Shown one piece after another: positions 1 to 12,971 of a stretch of DNA of 64,000 bases. Under the pieces are notes generated by a model that saw only the letters and a list, made by a program, of their open reading frames with translations, had not been told where the DNA came from and searched no databases. The stretch comes from Welwitschia mirabilis (Eukaryota > Gnetophyta > Gnetopsida > Welwitschiales). The stretch spans positions 186,149,628 to 186,213,627 of the forward strand of contig JBOZIK010000001.1 of the NCBI GenBank assembly GCA_051453625.1. Direction: 5' to 3'. Position 1 is the stretch's first letter; the number at the start of each line of letters is the position of its first letter. The position numbers and the translations under genes are program-made.

Positions 1-1130
1 ATGATCATGATGGTTGTACTACTAGGGAATGTTATAGTCACTAAAAAACTTTGAGTTTAACATAATCCATTAGAATACATAAGGTCTTATAAGTGACTTT
101 TTAAATAAATAAAATTTTGCATAAATTATGATGATAACCACCCACATTTTACATTAAAAATAAGTTCGACATAGCCTATTTAGCTCTACTCATGCTTTTA
201 AAGCTTTAGTACTTAACATATATGAAATTTTAATTTTATTCTATATTCATTCTACAACTGATTATTTAATAATTGATATAAAAACCTTCATACTTATTTA
301 ATATTTCTTAGAAAAAATGATATTCCAAATATTATTAATTTTTCCCACTATATTATTATTATAAATTTTGGGCATCATTACTAAGAAGTTTTTAGTATTG
401 AATCTCTTTTTAAAATCATGCTTTATAAGTTATGAGCTTCAACATCTCACATTTGAACATATAGTTTGTGGTTCTTACTCATATCTTTAAGGTACAACTA
501 GACATGGGTTTTAATGTCTTAAGTATGAATTATAACTAAGACCAAAAAATTTAATATCCATCTTTGAGGTTAACAACAGTGATTCATGGCTTTCCATCTA
601 ACCATGCATACCACTGACCTTGGTACATGGGATAGGATTTTTTATGAATGTACTTGATTCCAAAAAATTGTTTTCTTTAAAAATTTCTACATTTCTAAAG
701 TTATAAGTATATACTAACTTTATTAGCTCAAGAAAGAAAAACCATAAATTGCGCATTAAGATATATTATTTTATTTCATTTCTAAAATATTCAAAAAGGC
801 CAAAGATTAAAGCATTTTTAATTAACTAAAAAATTTACAAATGAAGGGTTCAAATTCATGATCATGGCTTAAGGTATATTCTTCTTAAATCCTATCTACT
901 ATTTTTGCATGCAAATGAATGCATTAATTTTTCATTTTATTCTTTCTTGTATGACACTAATTTGATGGTAATTTGCTAAATTTTCATAATTTTTAAAAAA
1001 TGAATACCAAATACATGTTTTTTGGAATTATTTGTATAATTTTTTAGAACATCATTTGTATAATTTTCTGTTTCCAATGTGTTATTATTCTTCTCTATTA
1101 CATTGTGCTTTAATAGCTTTCTCACAAAAT
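1..1130. repeat. Diverged repeat R0, copy 1 (unclassified)
   Basis: Parts of this stretch resemble the sequence that flanks element G1 on both sides. Around 340-480 it resembles 1970-2115 (both carry 'catcattac' followed by related sequence). Around 490-740 it resembles 28990-29240 (shared 'aagtatgaattataa' and 'tttctaaagtta'). The two flanks of G1 therefore join into a second copy of this repeat, about 1.6 kb away before the insertion. No coding motif, primer site or clean terminus was found. It could be an LTR pair or a tandem duplication. Divergence is high. Confidence 0.35.
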
Positions 1131-1849
1131 TATACTTTGGTACTAGACTTTGAGTTTGTTTTTTATGTGATTAAGGTTTTGATATTTTTCTAAAACTGCT
1201 ATTTAAAATTTGAAAAATTCTAATTTCCAAATTTACTGAGCTATGGTTTTCTTGCATTTTGTCATTTTATGATAAATAACTTTTTATCATAATTATCATT
1301 CTCTTAATTTAATTCTTATTAGTTATTCTAAAGATATTTGTAAGTTATCAAGTTTAATTATGGCTTCTACTTCACATACCCTTGTGAACCCAAATAAAAT
1401 CAAAACTTCAACATAAAACAACCTCCTCCTCTTGCACATTCACATGATTTACAACATGGTTTTATCCTAACATGCTATAAAACTAGATAACTACATCAGC
1501 TAGAATAGAATCGACATTATCTTCCATAATCATACCAAATAATATTTGAAATATTTACTTCAAACTATTCTTGATTAACTTTCTTCTAAGTTGTAAGGGT
1601 TTCTAATACAAAGATTTACATATACATTAAAGACTATGGAATTTTCATACATGATTGTGGAAATTATGCTCTTAAACCAACTGATGATGTAAAATAAATA
1701 GTTTTTAACTATACACTTAAATAAGAAATCCAAGAAGAAATCTAGATAATGGTACATATATTTTTGAAACCACTTTTTATTATAATTTGAAACACACTTA
1801 AACATGTATTCTTAAATGTTATTTTAAATCTTTAACACTTATTTAACAT
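1131..1849. other. AT-rich spacer, nothing recognised
   Basis: No coding similarity, terminal repeat or structured motif could be seen. The only long open frame (minus, 1575-1805) is rich in Phe, Ile, Tyr and Lys, as expected from AT-rich DNA. Confidence 0.4.
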
Positions 1850-2127
1850 TTAAATTTTAGACTTACGTTATATTTATTTCATAATTAATTATTTAACAAT
1901 TTCATTTGAAGCCTTAGCACTTATTTATACTCTTATTTTGAAAGAAGAACATTCTAAAGGCTATTAGTTTGGGTTTACTATGTTACAAGTACAAATTTGA
2001 CATCATTACAGAGTAGCTTTTAATGCCAATTTAAAGCTACAATTTACAACCTAGGAGCCTTAATATCCAATATGTAAATCTGATGGTAAGTAAGATTTCT
2101 TACAGTTCCTACCTATGTCTTCAAGAT
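1850..2127. repeat. Repeat R0, copy 2, left part (before G1)
   Basis: This resembles about 200-500 of copy 1. It ends in the pentamer AAGAT (2123-2127), which is repeated at 28982-28986 on the far side of G1. Sequence resumes at 28987 with the part matching copy 1 from about 490, so G1 landed inside this repeat. Confidence 0.4.
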
Positions 2128-3430
2128 TGTACCACTCTAACATAAATTACTATTATTGACCTTTTTTTTTGGATTTAAATTAAGTGGGTTACTCAGTTGA
2201 ACCTGTAATCAACTTCTACATATACTTTATTAGTATAATTATATACATAGCGAAAGAGAGAATAAACATTTTAATTATTCCTTATAGAAGTAGATATAGA
2301 TTATTTGGTTTGCAAATAAAAGTGATGTTACACTTTTCTTTCTAACTTTTCATCCCCTAGAAATTTGTTGCATATGGTTGATGAGATCTCATCTTATTGT
2401 AATATAGATATAGATATAAGTTAAGGATAATTTCTAACCAATACAATAGGAGGTTGAAACTCCTATTAATGACATTCTAATTCAAGATTTGACCACCATC
2501 TATAGGTAAGTTGATTCTAATTTGGATTTTAAACTATAATAAACATGGATGAATTTAACTCCATAGGCTTAGATGTTACCTCAATGTATCACCAAAAAGG
2601 CAAAAACTAATACATGAGGTGGATGCATGCTTATAAGTGAACCCTACTTCTTTGAAGCATCTTAAAATAGTGCAACATAATCTTTTGATGTTGAGGTCTT
2701 AGAATATTAAGGTGAAGTATGTTCATACCTAAGTAGGTCAAAAGAGTGGTGATTAAATCCACTTCTAAAAGGGTTTTATATAAAAATGCAATGCAACCCA
2801 CCTTGGTAATGAAATCCAAGTATGAAGACAATAATTACTAGTATTATATTAGTTTAATTATTATTTGATGAATACACTACAAAAATGCATGAAGACAATC
2901 CTATTATAAATAGTTAGTTGATTGATTACCTAAGAAAAATAATTTTCACTTCAATTCATTATGTTTTTTTCCTTTTCAAATTACAACCATCATACATTAA
3001 AAAAAAGAACATAAATAATTTTCATTTGGAAAGAACATAATTACATGTGAAAAATATGATAATTGTAATCAAAATAGTGTAAATAGACTCTTTGCATTTT
3101 ACATTAATAATTGTACCTCCTCAAGAAGTCATAATACTACTTTAAAGTTATTTTTAAAAAAGTAAACATTCTATGCATAAAATTATGTCCTATTTCAACC
3201 CTATTTCTATAACTTTAAATAGTAAATTTTAACATGACAATATGACTAATGAGGAGAAAAATTAAAATAGAAAATATAATGTTTACTTAAAATTTATGTA
3301 ATTATGAAATAAATAAAAGGGAGAAAAATCAAGAAAATAATTAAGTTATCTAGATTGCTAATGTAAGGTCCCACACTAAATGGTAAATGTATGTATTAAA
3401 ATGAAAGAAAGTAAAGAAGATGAAGATTTT

Positions 3431-3465
3431 TTATATATGTATGTGTGTGTATATATATATATTTT
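3431..3465. repeat. TA/TG microsatellite
   Basis: A run of TATATATG TATGTGTGTG followed by TATATATATATA inside the G1 left LTR. It is absent from the other LTR copies at this position, so it arose after insertion. Confidence 0.7.
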
Positions 3466-5110
3466 CACAGACATATGTATGAAAAGAATTAATACTATTA
3501 CAAAAGGAAAATAACATTAAAATACACATTCCTTAAATAACTAGTTATCCAATTAACTTATGCTAAATAAGAAATTATTAAAAAATAAAGCCCTAATAAG
3601 AAAGGGATATAGTTTACTTTTCTAAAGAGCATTTAGCAAACAAAATATAAAATAAAATTATTTTAATTTTATCAATCTTAAAGCTTAAATTATTAGCGTA
3701 ACTTTAATAAATAAATTTTTATACTTAATGACCAAAATTATATTTTTTTAGCTTCTTAAGAAACATTGCAACTAAAAATTAATAATTAATTATTTATAAA
3801 GACTAAAATAAATTATGATAATTTTTTAAACTAGACTCATGGTATAATTCTAAAAGTAAAATCTATTAAGTATTTATTCCTATCAATATATTTTCTGAGC
3901 TTATACTTTAAGGGTAAAAATTATCTAAATTTTTATAGCTATTATAATATCACACTATACTAAAAAGATGATAAAATTTAAACTACTTTAAATTTTTAAG
4001 TGACTAAGGGTTTTTTAAAAATATTATTTAATTCTTTAGAATGCATACTATTTTTATTATATATTACTAATTATTAATTATATAAATTGAAACTAACTAC
4101 TTACTATTTTTTGTGTTTATTTTCTAAGTTATTTTCATAAAATAATATCTAAAAATTTATTAAATCTTATAAAATTACTAACTTTAAATTTTTATAGTCT
4201 TACTTAAATCCTAGACTTATATAATAAATTTTGTTAAATTTTATTTAGTATTTAATAAGTTATGACATTCTTAAGCTATATTACCATTTTGAAAAAAAAT
4301 GAACTGCAGCTATAACAAGAACATAAAATTCCATAAATAAATTTAAGAAACTATAGTTAATAAAAATAATATAAGTACCTAATCTAATTTGTTTATGTGA
4401 TGTATAAAACAATTTTTAAATAATACAAATATATGTTAATTAAGAAAAATTAATGCACAAAATCAATTAAAGCAAACAAATTCAATGAGCCTTAAGATTT
4501 ACATGAAGGACTACCTAGCATAAATGAGATTAAGGATTAGATAATCCATCCTAATAAGAGGATTCTAATGCACATCTAATTCATAATAAAACTATAAAAA
4601 GGTTTCAATAATACATAATGAAAATGGGTATCCAAATATTAAATTGAATCCCCTAGCTACTTAGCCAAAATTTTGCATTGATAATCTCGTTAATCAAGCA
4701 TGTAAAGAGCTCCCTCAAGTCTCTCCCTTATATTTGTTTAAGCTTAATGGGAAGGATAATTTTAATTTAATAAAATTATAATAATCATATGCAATGGCCT
4801 AATGCAGTAGTAAATTATGCCACTAATTTTCTTAAGAAAAAGAGGCAACATAATAAACAATAAGTAGAGAACATCTATTTGGAAAATTAATGATTGGATA
4901 CTACTACTTAGTAGAGACTCATGAAGATTTAATGAAGTTCTAAGCTCTATAATCTTTATCTCCATACTTGAAGATCTAATCTTCAAGGTTTAAGCTCCAC
5001 ACTCCAAGCAAAGAGGATTAGGTAAAAAGAATAATATGGAAGAATGAGAAGGACATTTGATAGCATGAATTTGCCTAAAAATAAAAAATTGATTTTTAAG
5101 CAAGGGAAAG

Positions 5111-5123
5111 GCTCTATTTATAG
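5111..5123 (-). promoter_or_regulatory. LTR core promoter, TATA box of G1 left LTR
   Basis: The reverse complement contains CTATAAATAGAGC, a canonical plant TATA box. The same motif is kept at 27767-27778 in the right LTR and survives in altered form at about 26204-26216 in the solo LTR. This is the likely Pol II promoter of the element, and transcription would run towards lower coordinates. Confidence 0.55.
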
Positions 5124-6350
5124 ATAGATAACATACCAAACTTTATTAATCTAATTGGTTAAAGATCATACACATCATGTTATCCATAAGGTAATATGAT
5201 TACATTAAATTAAATTAATCACATTGATTTGGATCATTAAAATAGATAAAACTAATCACATGAAATTGGGTAAGATTTGTTATTGTTATATTGGTGACAT
5301 TGATGTATAAGTGACAATAAGACATAATATTTACAACTCATGCACCTACATATGGTGAGTAATTTTCTTTCTTTAATCAATGAGGTTAATTGCATAATTA
5401 TTTCCTCCTACTAGCATATCCTTAATCCTTCATAGGCCAATAACCATATTTAATTAAATCAAAACATACATTGAATAATATGTAATATGCATAAAAAGAA
5501 TAAATATTTATCTATGCACTAACTTCAAAACTGTTATATGTCAAAATAAGATAAAATTTTTTAATTTTAATAAACAAGAAAATAATTATTTTATAAACCA
5601 AGTGTTTTAATAATATTAAAATAATAAAAGTCATGGTAAGATAAAATATGCTCTTTTATTCTTCTTAGTTTATGGTAAGAGTGCATGTACTTATTTACAT
5701 GCTTTTTTATTTCAAGGTCCATCAATTCCATTAACATAAAATCTAAAAAGAGAAATGTCTTAATAAAATGTAATACACCCATTTTTTAATCTACATATTT
5801 TACTAATTACATTAACTATTTACTTTTACTAAGTAATTTTACTTTTTTAACATAGATGAGATGTAAGAATAAATGAGTAACATAAAGATTTCATAGGCCA
5901 TTTATGCAAATATTTTACTATTATTTTATACATTCTGATAAAATTTTCAATAATTTTACCATGTAAATTGGATGTCTTTACATAAAGGAGAATACTTAAT
6001 TTTAACATTTAGATACCTTTTATTTATTAATTTATTTCTTATAGAAAATAAAAATTTCCATAAAATAATTACATTAATATTAAAAGTATAAAAAATTCTC
6101 AAACATTAATATTAATTACTTAAATGATTATAGATATATCCACAATTTAAAATTAGCATAATGTACATCTTTGATGCAATAAAAATTATAAGACATTATT
6201 ACTTATAAAACTAAACATTGGCTTCTATAAATCTTCTAATTAAAGAATGGTTTTATGTTAAAAATTCAACAAAAAAAGCATCATACAATTAAGAGATTAA
6301 CATATCTAATATTCAAGTAATTCAATGTTTACAAAATGTGGAATATAATA

Positions 6351-6364
6351 AACTCCCCCACTTA
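6351..6364 (-). other. G1 polypurine tract
   Basis: The plus strand reads AACTCCCCCACTTA, so the minus strand carries TAAGTGGGGGAGTT directly inside the left LTR. This is the AAGTGGGGGAG-type tract that primes plus-strand DNA synthesis in Del-like Ty3/gypsy elements. Its position fixes the inner edge of the 3' LTR. Confidence 0.75.
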
Positions 6365-9300
6365 GAATGCTTATTCCTAAGAATTAAGACACATAAAGAG
6401 TTTAAAAATTTATGGCTATATATTGTTTGATTCAAAAAGATTTGGATATTGCTTTTTCATTTTTTTTCTAGCTCCCTAGTAGCTTCATCAAGACTACAGT
6501 TACTCTAATTTATCTTTTCTTCATGAATCTCCTTATTTCATAAGGTGATAGTTTGTTGGTCCAATACTACTTCTAGCTTCTTTATACTTAAAAAATTAGA
6601 TTTCACCTAAATATGAAACTAACTTAATACATGAGAGGTATAATATAGTTTCTTAACATTAAACATTACACATGTGCATCAATTAGGGAGGTAGAGTAAA
6701 CTTGTATACCATGGGTCTATAACATTTTAGTATAGAAAATAATCTAGTGAATCTAAGGACCAAGTTTGATATATTAGCTCCTTACATACTAGTTTCATTG
6801 GTGATAATTTAAGAAATACATGATCACTCACTTGAAATCAAGATATCTTCATTAATAATCTGCATGCATCCTTTATGTATCTACTGCTTCTTTAAGTCTA
6901 TTATTAGTGGTTCTGATTTTGTTTTTAATTTCTTAGAACATTTTTTATTATATAATTAATCTTTCCTTAGATTCTATTCATGTAGTAGGTGCTCTGCATT
7001 TTTCACTATATAAAGCTTCTAATGCAGCCATCTGAATTAAACTTTAATAATTGTTATTATATAAAATTTAACTAATGGTAGACATTCTTTTCTACTATTA
7101 GGCTTATTTAAAATACACACTTTAAGAAGATATTATAAAATTTAATTAACCTTTCTACCTAACTATCTATTTCAAGATCAAAACTTGATGCCTAAACCCA
7201 ATTACAATTTTTATCAAATTTTAAAGGTAAACTTTGGATCTTTATTAAATATAATTACTAAGAGCATATCACGTAAATGAATAATATTCTAAATACATAT
7301 TTTAGCTATATCCTTAATAACGCAAGTAGATTTCACTAGGATGGATCGTGTTGATTTAGTTACTATATAAATTATAACCATGATTGATACATTACCTCTT
7401 TGAGATCTTGGAAGTATTAAGATAAAATTCATATAAATAACATTTCATTTATATTCTAAGACATCTAAGGATGGAGTAATCTCATTGGATTCCTATATTC
7501 TACATTAACTTACTCATAATTTACAAACCTTATACAAATTTTGCTATATCTTTTTTCATCCTTGACCATAAAAATTTATATTTTATGTTTTGATACATTT
7601 AATTCCTTTAAGGTAATATGATATAGGAGTATTATGAAACTCAAACATTAACTTATACCTAATTTCATTTATGTTAAGAACTAAAAAAATTCTTTTGGAT
7701 CTAATGATATCATTTAATTAATACTAAAATATCTTTAATCCATTAAGTTTTCTAATTCATCCTTTAATTTTGAACAATTTTCATCTTTGTTTTAACCCTT
7801 TAAAATAATAGCAGGTATTTTACTTTGAATTTTCATAATTGTTTTAAGATAATAACATCTACTAAGAGCATTTGTAACTTTATTCCCTTTACCTACATGT
7901 TATAATATTAAGATCAAAATCACAAAGAAATTTCATCTATCTTCTTTAACTAAGATTCAAGTTTGATTGAGTAAAAATGTATTTTAGACATTTGTGATCA
8001 GTCTAAAATTAAAAATTAACACCATAAAGATAATTATTTTATAACTTTAAAGAAAATATTACTATCGCTAATTCAAGATCATGAATAGGGCAATTCCTCT
8101 TATGTCTCTTTAATTGTCTTGATTCATAACCTATTACTTTTTTATCATATTCGAGAATAGCTTTAAGCCTTTCTCTTGATATACTAGTATAACTAATAAA
8201 ATCTTAGAATCATCTAGCATTACTAAAACTAAAGTTGTAATTAATTATTCTTAAAGATGATTAAAGAATTATCAACATTCTTTTATCCATTAGAAGTATT
8301 TATTTTTCATTAAAAGATGTGCTAATGGACAAGCTATTTTAAAGAAGTTAAAGATGAAATAATGATAATACCTAGTAAGCCCAAGAAATATTCTAATACT
8401 AGTAATGTTTATATGTATTTATTGTTATATAATTGCTTAAAATTTATTTGAATCAACTAAAATAATCTCCTTAGATACCACATGATCTAAAACCTAAATT
8501 GATTCCTTTCAAAAGTAAGATTTTTCCATGTTAGCACAAAAATAATAATTTCCTAAGACTAGTAATAGTATTTTCAAGTGTCTCTCATATTCCTCATAAG
8601 ATTAAACATAAATAAAATTTCATTAACAAATATAATTAAAAAGAAATTAAGATATAATTCATAATACTCATGAATACTATAAGGGCATTAGTTAAATTAA
8701 AAGTTATAGTCATGAACTCATAATGCCATAACAAGTTCTAAAAGTTATTTTAAGAATATATACTTCATTAGTTCAAACTTAATGGTATTTAGATTTTAAA
8801 TCAACTTTTAAAAAAACCTTAGATTCTTGGAATTAGTTAAAAATATTATCTATTATTGGTAATAGATGTTTGTTCTTGATGATAAATTTATTTAACTATC
8901 TATAATCAATGTGTAACCTAAGTTTTTCATCCTTTTGCCTTATAAATAACATAGGTGTACTCCATGATGATATAGTAGGATGAGTAAACCCCTTTTATAA
9001 AAGTTATTTAAGCTAAAATTTCAATTCTTTTATTTCTATAGGATACATTCAATATGATGAATTAAAAATTTCTTTCATTTCTAAAATTAACTAAATGAAA
9101 AATTCAACTTACTCAAGAGGTGGTATTCGTAGTAACTTTATTATAAATACATTAGGATATTCTTGAATTATTGACATACTCTTTACTAAATTTTATTTTT
9201 TATTTATGTTAACTAGTTTTAGGTAAAGAATATAAACCAATGGTTACTTCTTAATTTCCTTCTTTGTATGCTTAACTTTAATTATATTATCCATAGTTGA

Positions 9301-9450
9301 TTTAGAATGATTTTGGAACATTAGTCCTTGACCATGATTTATCATTTCTACTTGATACTTATTTTATGTTAACCAATTTATACCTAAAATAATGTCATAT
9401 TTTTATAAGCTAATAACAATAGGTTGAATCTAAAAGTATCCGCTACTTAT
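6365..9450 (-). pseudogene. G1 pol remnant: protease, reverse transcriptase, RNase H, integrase
   Basis: This is broken Ty3/gypsy pol read on the minus strand. From high to low coordinates I see a protease tail at 9372-9399 (IILGINWL, from the usual ILGMxWL); reverse transcriptase at about 9060-8500; an RNase H/connection region with the 'GYYR' block near 8390-8330; and an integrase region, including the tract that normally encodes the YNNSYH...APFEALYGRRC block, at about 7070-6990. The reverse transcriptase catalytic FIDD reads FVNE at 8619-8630, so both aspartates are lost. Stops and frameshifts occur throughout. No single frame exceeds 60 codons. Assignments rest on order and short motifs, not on full alignment. 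Confidence 0.8.
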
Positions 9451-10830
9451 ATATAAAGTACAATCTTATTCCTATTAATTAACATTAGGTATGAACCCAT
9501 TTATAAGCTATATGCATTCCTCAATTGAAGCACAACATAAGTTTTCTTTTAAAACAATCATAAGAGATATGAATTAATGAGTTTCTTCATAATAGGATAA
9601 AATAATTACTTCTTTATTATTAACTATAGCTTAATCTTATATTATGAAGTTCTTTCACTCCTTTATTATTCACTATTACTTATAGTTTATCTAGTACTTA
9701 TTACATGGTTTGTAATATGTAAAGTTTTTCTTCTTGTTGTCTAGAGTAATCCTTTGCAAGTGATACATATTTTTTAACTTTATAATTTCTTTTACATTTG
9801 AAGCATTGAAATCCATTACTAGATTAAATTTTAATACTAAGTTTGACTAGGAATTTATTTAAAATTAGATCTTTATGGTTGATGTCTCATATGACTCTGA
9901 CTAGAAACATTCCACTTCCTCTTGAATGATGCATGCTTATGTTAGTTGGAATTCTTGTTTCTGCGATTCTTGTTACTAATGCTATTTTGTTGAAATGCTA
10001 ATTCTTATTTCAATAAGAGATCTATGATTTATTTTTCTTAAAGCTAAGATCCTTAGAAGGAATTAATTTCTTATTTTATTATTATCTTATCCAAATTTAT
10101 TCTAATATCTTTTCTTTTTGTCTGGCCTTAACTAAATTAATAAGCTAGAAAATGGATACTTTAGGGTTAACAAAAGAAAGAAGACTATAAACAGATTTTA
10201 TTTGGCTCATTTATCAAGATTCATATGTAAAACTTATCTTAATAATGTCATACATTTTCATTTATGATACCTTATGATTACCTTAGGATCTTGTCGTATA
10301 TAATTTAGCAACCTTTTGACAAGTTTAGAATTTGGTAATATATTTTTTCTTAAAAATATTCTTAAACTATATTCATGAAAGTTATAGATCTCATAGATTT
10401 ATCATTTGAATTTTCCATCATAGTCTAGCTTTTCCTTCTGAAATGTAAATAGCTAGAAAAACCTTTTCATATTCATCACATTCTAAGATTTCTATAACCT
10501 TTTCAGCATCACTAATAATAATTCTACTTTAGATAGATCTAAACTTCCTACAACCTTTGGTAGTTTTAACTTGATAAAGGTTTGAATCAATTTACTCATA
10601 TTCACTTCCTTACTAGGTTTATTTTACCATTATTTATGTAGGAATTTCGAACTTGACTTACTATTTATGATAGAAACTGCATAGAGGCATTTATTAATGC
10701 ATCTATATTAAGGTTAAATAAAGGTTGGTTTCTATCATTATGTTACTAATTAGCTATGAGTTATCTTGATTTTTATTTTATGAAACTAAATTAACCTTAA
10801 GATTTGGTTAACAACAATAAGTCATTTATA
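9451..10830 (-). pseudogene. G1 gag remnant with partial zinc knuckle
   Basis: This lies upstream of protease on the minus strand, where gag of a Ty3/gypsy element belongs. Near 9790-9830 the minus strand reads C-F-K-C followed by basic residues, the start of a CCHC zinc knuckle whose His and last Cys are gone. The rest, from about 9830 to 10700, has the length of a gypsy gag but is too decayed for residue-level claims. Confidence 0.6.
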
Positions 10831-11131
10831 TAGAGTGGAAAATATTAAAAGATTAAGTGTGAAATAGAATTACTATTACATTATTTAAGGTTAAAACTAA
10901 TAATTTTGCATGATCTCAATAAAGAAATGTGTTATCATCATTAGGTAATTGGTTCTTATTAATGTATTTATTCATTATACAATTTAAATTATTTAATCAG
11001 GTTATCATCTTCCTTCTTTCAAATGAATATGATTTATTACATTCTTAAATTAATAATAGGGATTATCCTTTAAAGTTATATGATTACATAATTAGAAAGT
11101 TTGAAAGGACTACGATATAATACTAGACATA
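10831..11131 (-). other. G1 5' untranslated region, part next to C2
   Basis: AT-rich sequence between the gag remnant and the insertion point of C2. It should join to 20519-20998. No coding signal seen. Confidence 0.5.
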
Positions 11132-11136
11132 TAATT

Positions 11137-11488
11137 TGTTGGAATTTAAAAATCCCATATGTAGTTAAGACCTAGATCTAGGAGAATCCTATAAAAGATG
11201 AATGGATGGCATAAAAGAAGATCAAATTTTATTAAGTCAAAGTCCATTTAAATACAAATGAACATGTCAAGTTTGGCATATCTAATTAAGAAACTTAAAT
11301 CCTAAACTTGGGGATCTCATCCCATAACTATAGGCTCTACCAGAGATTGACTCTTATAAGAAACTCTAATTTTAGTACATTGAGCATATCCATGTGGACT
11401 TTTATTTAAAAAAAAAAAAAAAACCAAATAAGACATATTTAGGATTAAGTGAATGTTAAAATTATACTTCTACGAAAAATTTTCAAAA
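11137..11488 (-). repeat. C2 3' LTR (left)
   Basis: Starts TGTTGGAATTTAAAAATCCC and aligns with 20158-20513 over its whole length. Shared anchors are 'caaattttattaagt', 'aaacttaaatcctaaa' and 'catacccatgtg'/'catatccatgtg'. Confidence 0.85.
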
Positions 11489-11499
11489 AGCCTTCCCTT
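11488..11499 (-). other. C2 polypurine tract
   Basis: Plus strand AAGCCTTCCCTT, minus strand AAGGGAAGGCTT, directly inside the left LTR. This fits the plus-strand primer of a minus-strand element. Confidence 0.65.
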
Positions 11500-12653
11500 G
11501 GTGTTAAATATAAATATTAGATTAACATCATAGACACATTAGATCTATAATAAAAGCACAAAGCACTAAAGCACACAATCTAATAATAAAAGCATCAAAA
11601 TGGATGGAAGAACAAAACAACCAAACCAATAATGAAAGTACTAAAATTAAAAAAATCATTTAGTGATATTCTTAAGTTTTACCCTTTATCCTATGCAACT
11701 TTAATAAGACATCCTTTAAGATGTCTTCCTTAACAATCTGCATACCTTGCTTGAAAACATGAAACACATCCATCACTTTAAATGTAGCTAGACTAAGTGA
11801 TTTACATATAAAAACAATATCATAAGAAATGTTTGACACCACTTCTTATTGTATAATTTTTACATATAATTACATGATACAAATTAGTGGTTGTGATAGG
11901 CCCACAACCTAGCTTATAGAATTCGTTTAACTCTTCTTCAGAGTTGATAAGTTTAGGACCACCTTATAAATAATTTTCAAAATTCCATCCCACTAAAGGT
12001 AATTATCATAAAGAAACTAATTTTAATGTGATATTATCAAGTGAAATATTTTTTTGATGGGAATGGAATAATTATTTAAAATAGTTATAATGTCTATGTG
12101 CATTAATAAAACCATTATAGTCTCATATCTATTAGAGTATCAAAAACCACAAAAATTAAATGAGTAATTGTCTCTTTTAAACGCTAACTCCAAATCATCA
12201 AACCATAGTTAACTAATCTACATTACAAAACATGATAGAGTAATACCATTGAAATTGTAGTGAAAAAACTCATTGAAGATGAAAATCAAAAGCATGAATA
12301 AAATGTTTTAACAAGATAGAAAAAATAGAATTATCTTTAAAGTATTATAGAAACTAGATTCTAGAATCTATATAGACATTTTTTTTTTCCTTTAATGACA
12401 TGCTTGATCATGGACCCAAGTTCACTAAATTATGCTTCCATGGAGAAGACCCTTTATGAGGTGATAAGCTATGCCTAGAAGATAGGCTATCATTCAATCT
12501 ACTTCTAATTCTTTATATGGATCCATTAGATAGTTTACTATGACTTCTTCTTTAACTACAACTATGACTTATGCTTTGATTGTAGCTCCTCCATCTCAAT
12601 GTATAAATGTTTATAAGCTTCTTGTATTAATTAAAAAGTGAAAGTAAATAATG
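11500..12653 (-). other. C2 internal region, part 1, non-coding or unrecognised
   Basis: No retroviral domain was recognised. A stretch near 12540-12600 consists of CTTCTTTAACTACAACTATGACTTATGC-like triplets, whose complement may be a decayed Arg/Ser-rich or basic tract. Nothing further can be supported. Confidence 0.4.
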
Positions 12654-12658
12654 TGTTG

Positions 12659-12957
12659 TGAAGAATATTTTTTTATGTATTAATTTTTTAAGTTAATAAA
12701 GGCACAATGGGTATGCCTACATGTATATTATTATTAGAGTTTATTCCTCATTTAAAGTATGAGTTTGCTGATTTATTAGGATATGATCCATGTTTTAAGG
12801 ACTTTTTTACATCCTCTATTTATGGCATGAACTCTTGTATTTATATAGAAGTTCATTAATTAAAAAAATCCAGTTCTCAATCAAAATTCATTATACTCAT
12901 TCTTCCTTTTCCCCACCAACCTTTGCATGTGCATTTGTGGACTTCTGAAACCCAACA
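12659..12957 (+). repeat. C3 5' LTR
   Basis: Aligns with 19448-19747. Shared anchors are 'tttttttatgtattaattt', 'agttaataaagg', 'atgggtatgcctacat' and 'tggcatgaactctt'. It ends in ACCCAACA just before the primer site. The open frame at 12927-13130 spans this boundary and is not a gene. Confidence 0.8.
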
Positions 12958-12959
12958 AA

Positions 12960-12971
12960 TGGTATCAGAGA
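12960..12971 (+). other. C3 primer-binding site (initiator tRNA-Met type)
   Basis: TGGTATCAGAGA starts two bases after the LTR end. It differs only at its last base from the plant consensus TGGTATCAGAGC, complementary to the 3' end of initiator tRNA-Met. It fixes the plus orientation. Confidence 0.9.

Larger units (their letters stand above)
2128..6350 (-). repeat. G1 3' LTR (left)
   Basis: About 4.2 kb, aligning along its length to the right LTR (21014-23593 joined to 27460-28981) and to the solo LTR 23594-27459. Shared anchors include 'ggatgcatgcttataagtga' (about 2620), 'atgcaatgcaacccacctt' (about 2790), 'gccactaattttctta' (about 4820) and 'tatccataaggtaatatgat' (about 5180). The left edge reads TGTACC. 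The right edge reads ...TATAATA, a decayed reverse complement of TGTTATA. The region is AT-rich with no coding content, including the open frames at 2631, 4762 and 5591. Confidence 0.8.

Noticed and set aside
1575-1805. Minus-strand frame of 76 codons rich in Phe, Tyr and Ile
   Set aside because: The composition is that expected from AT-rich non-coding DNA. There is no domain and the start codon has no supporting context.
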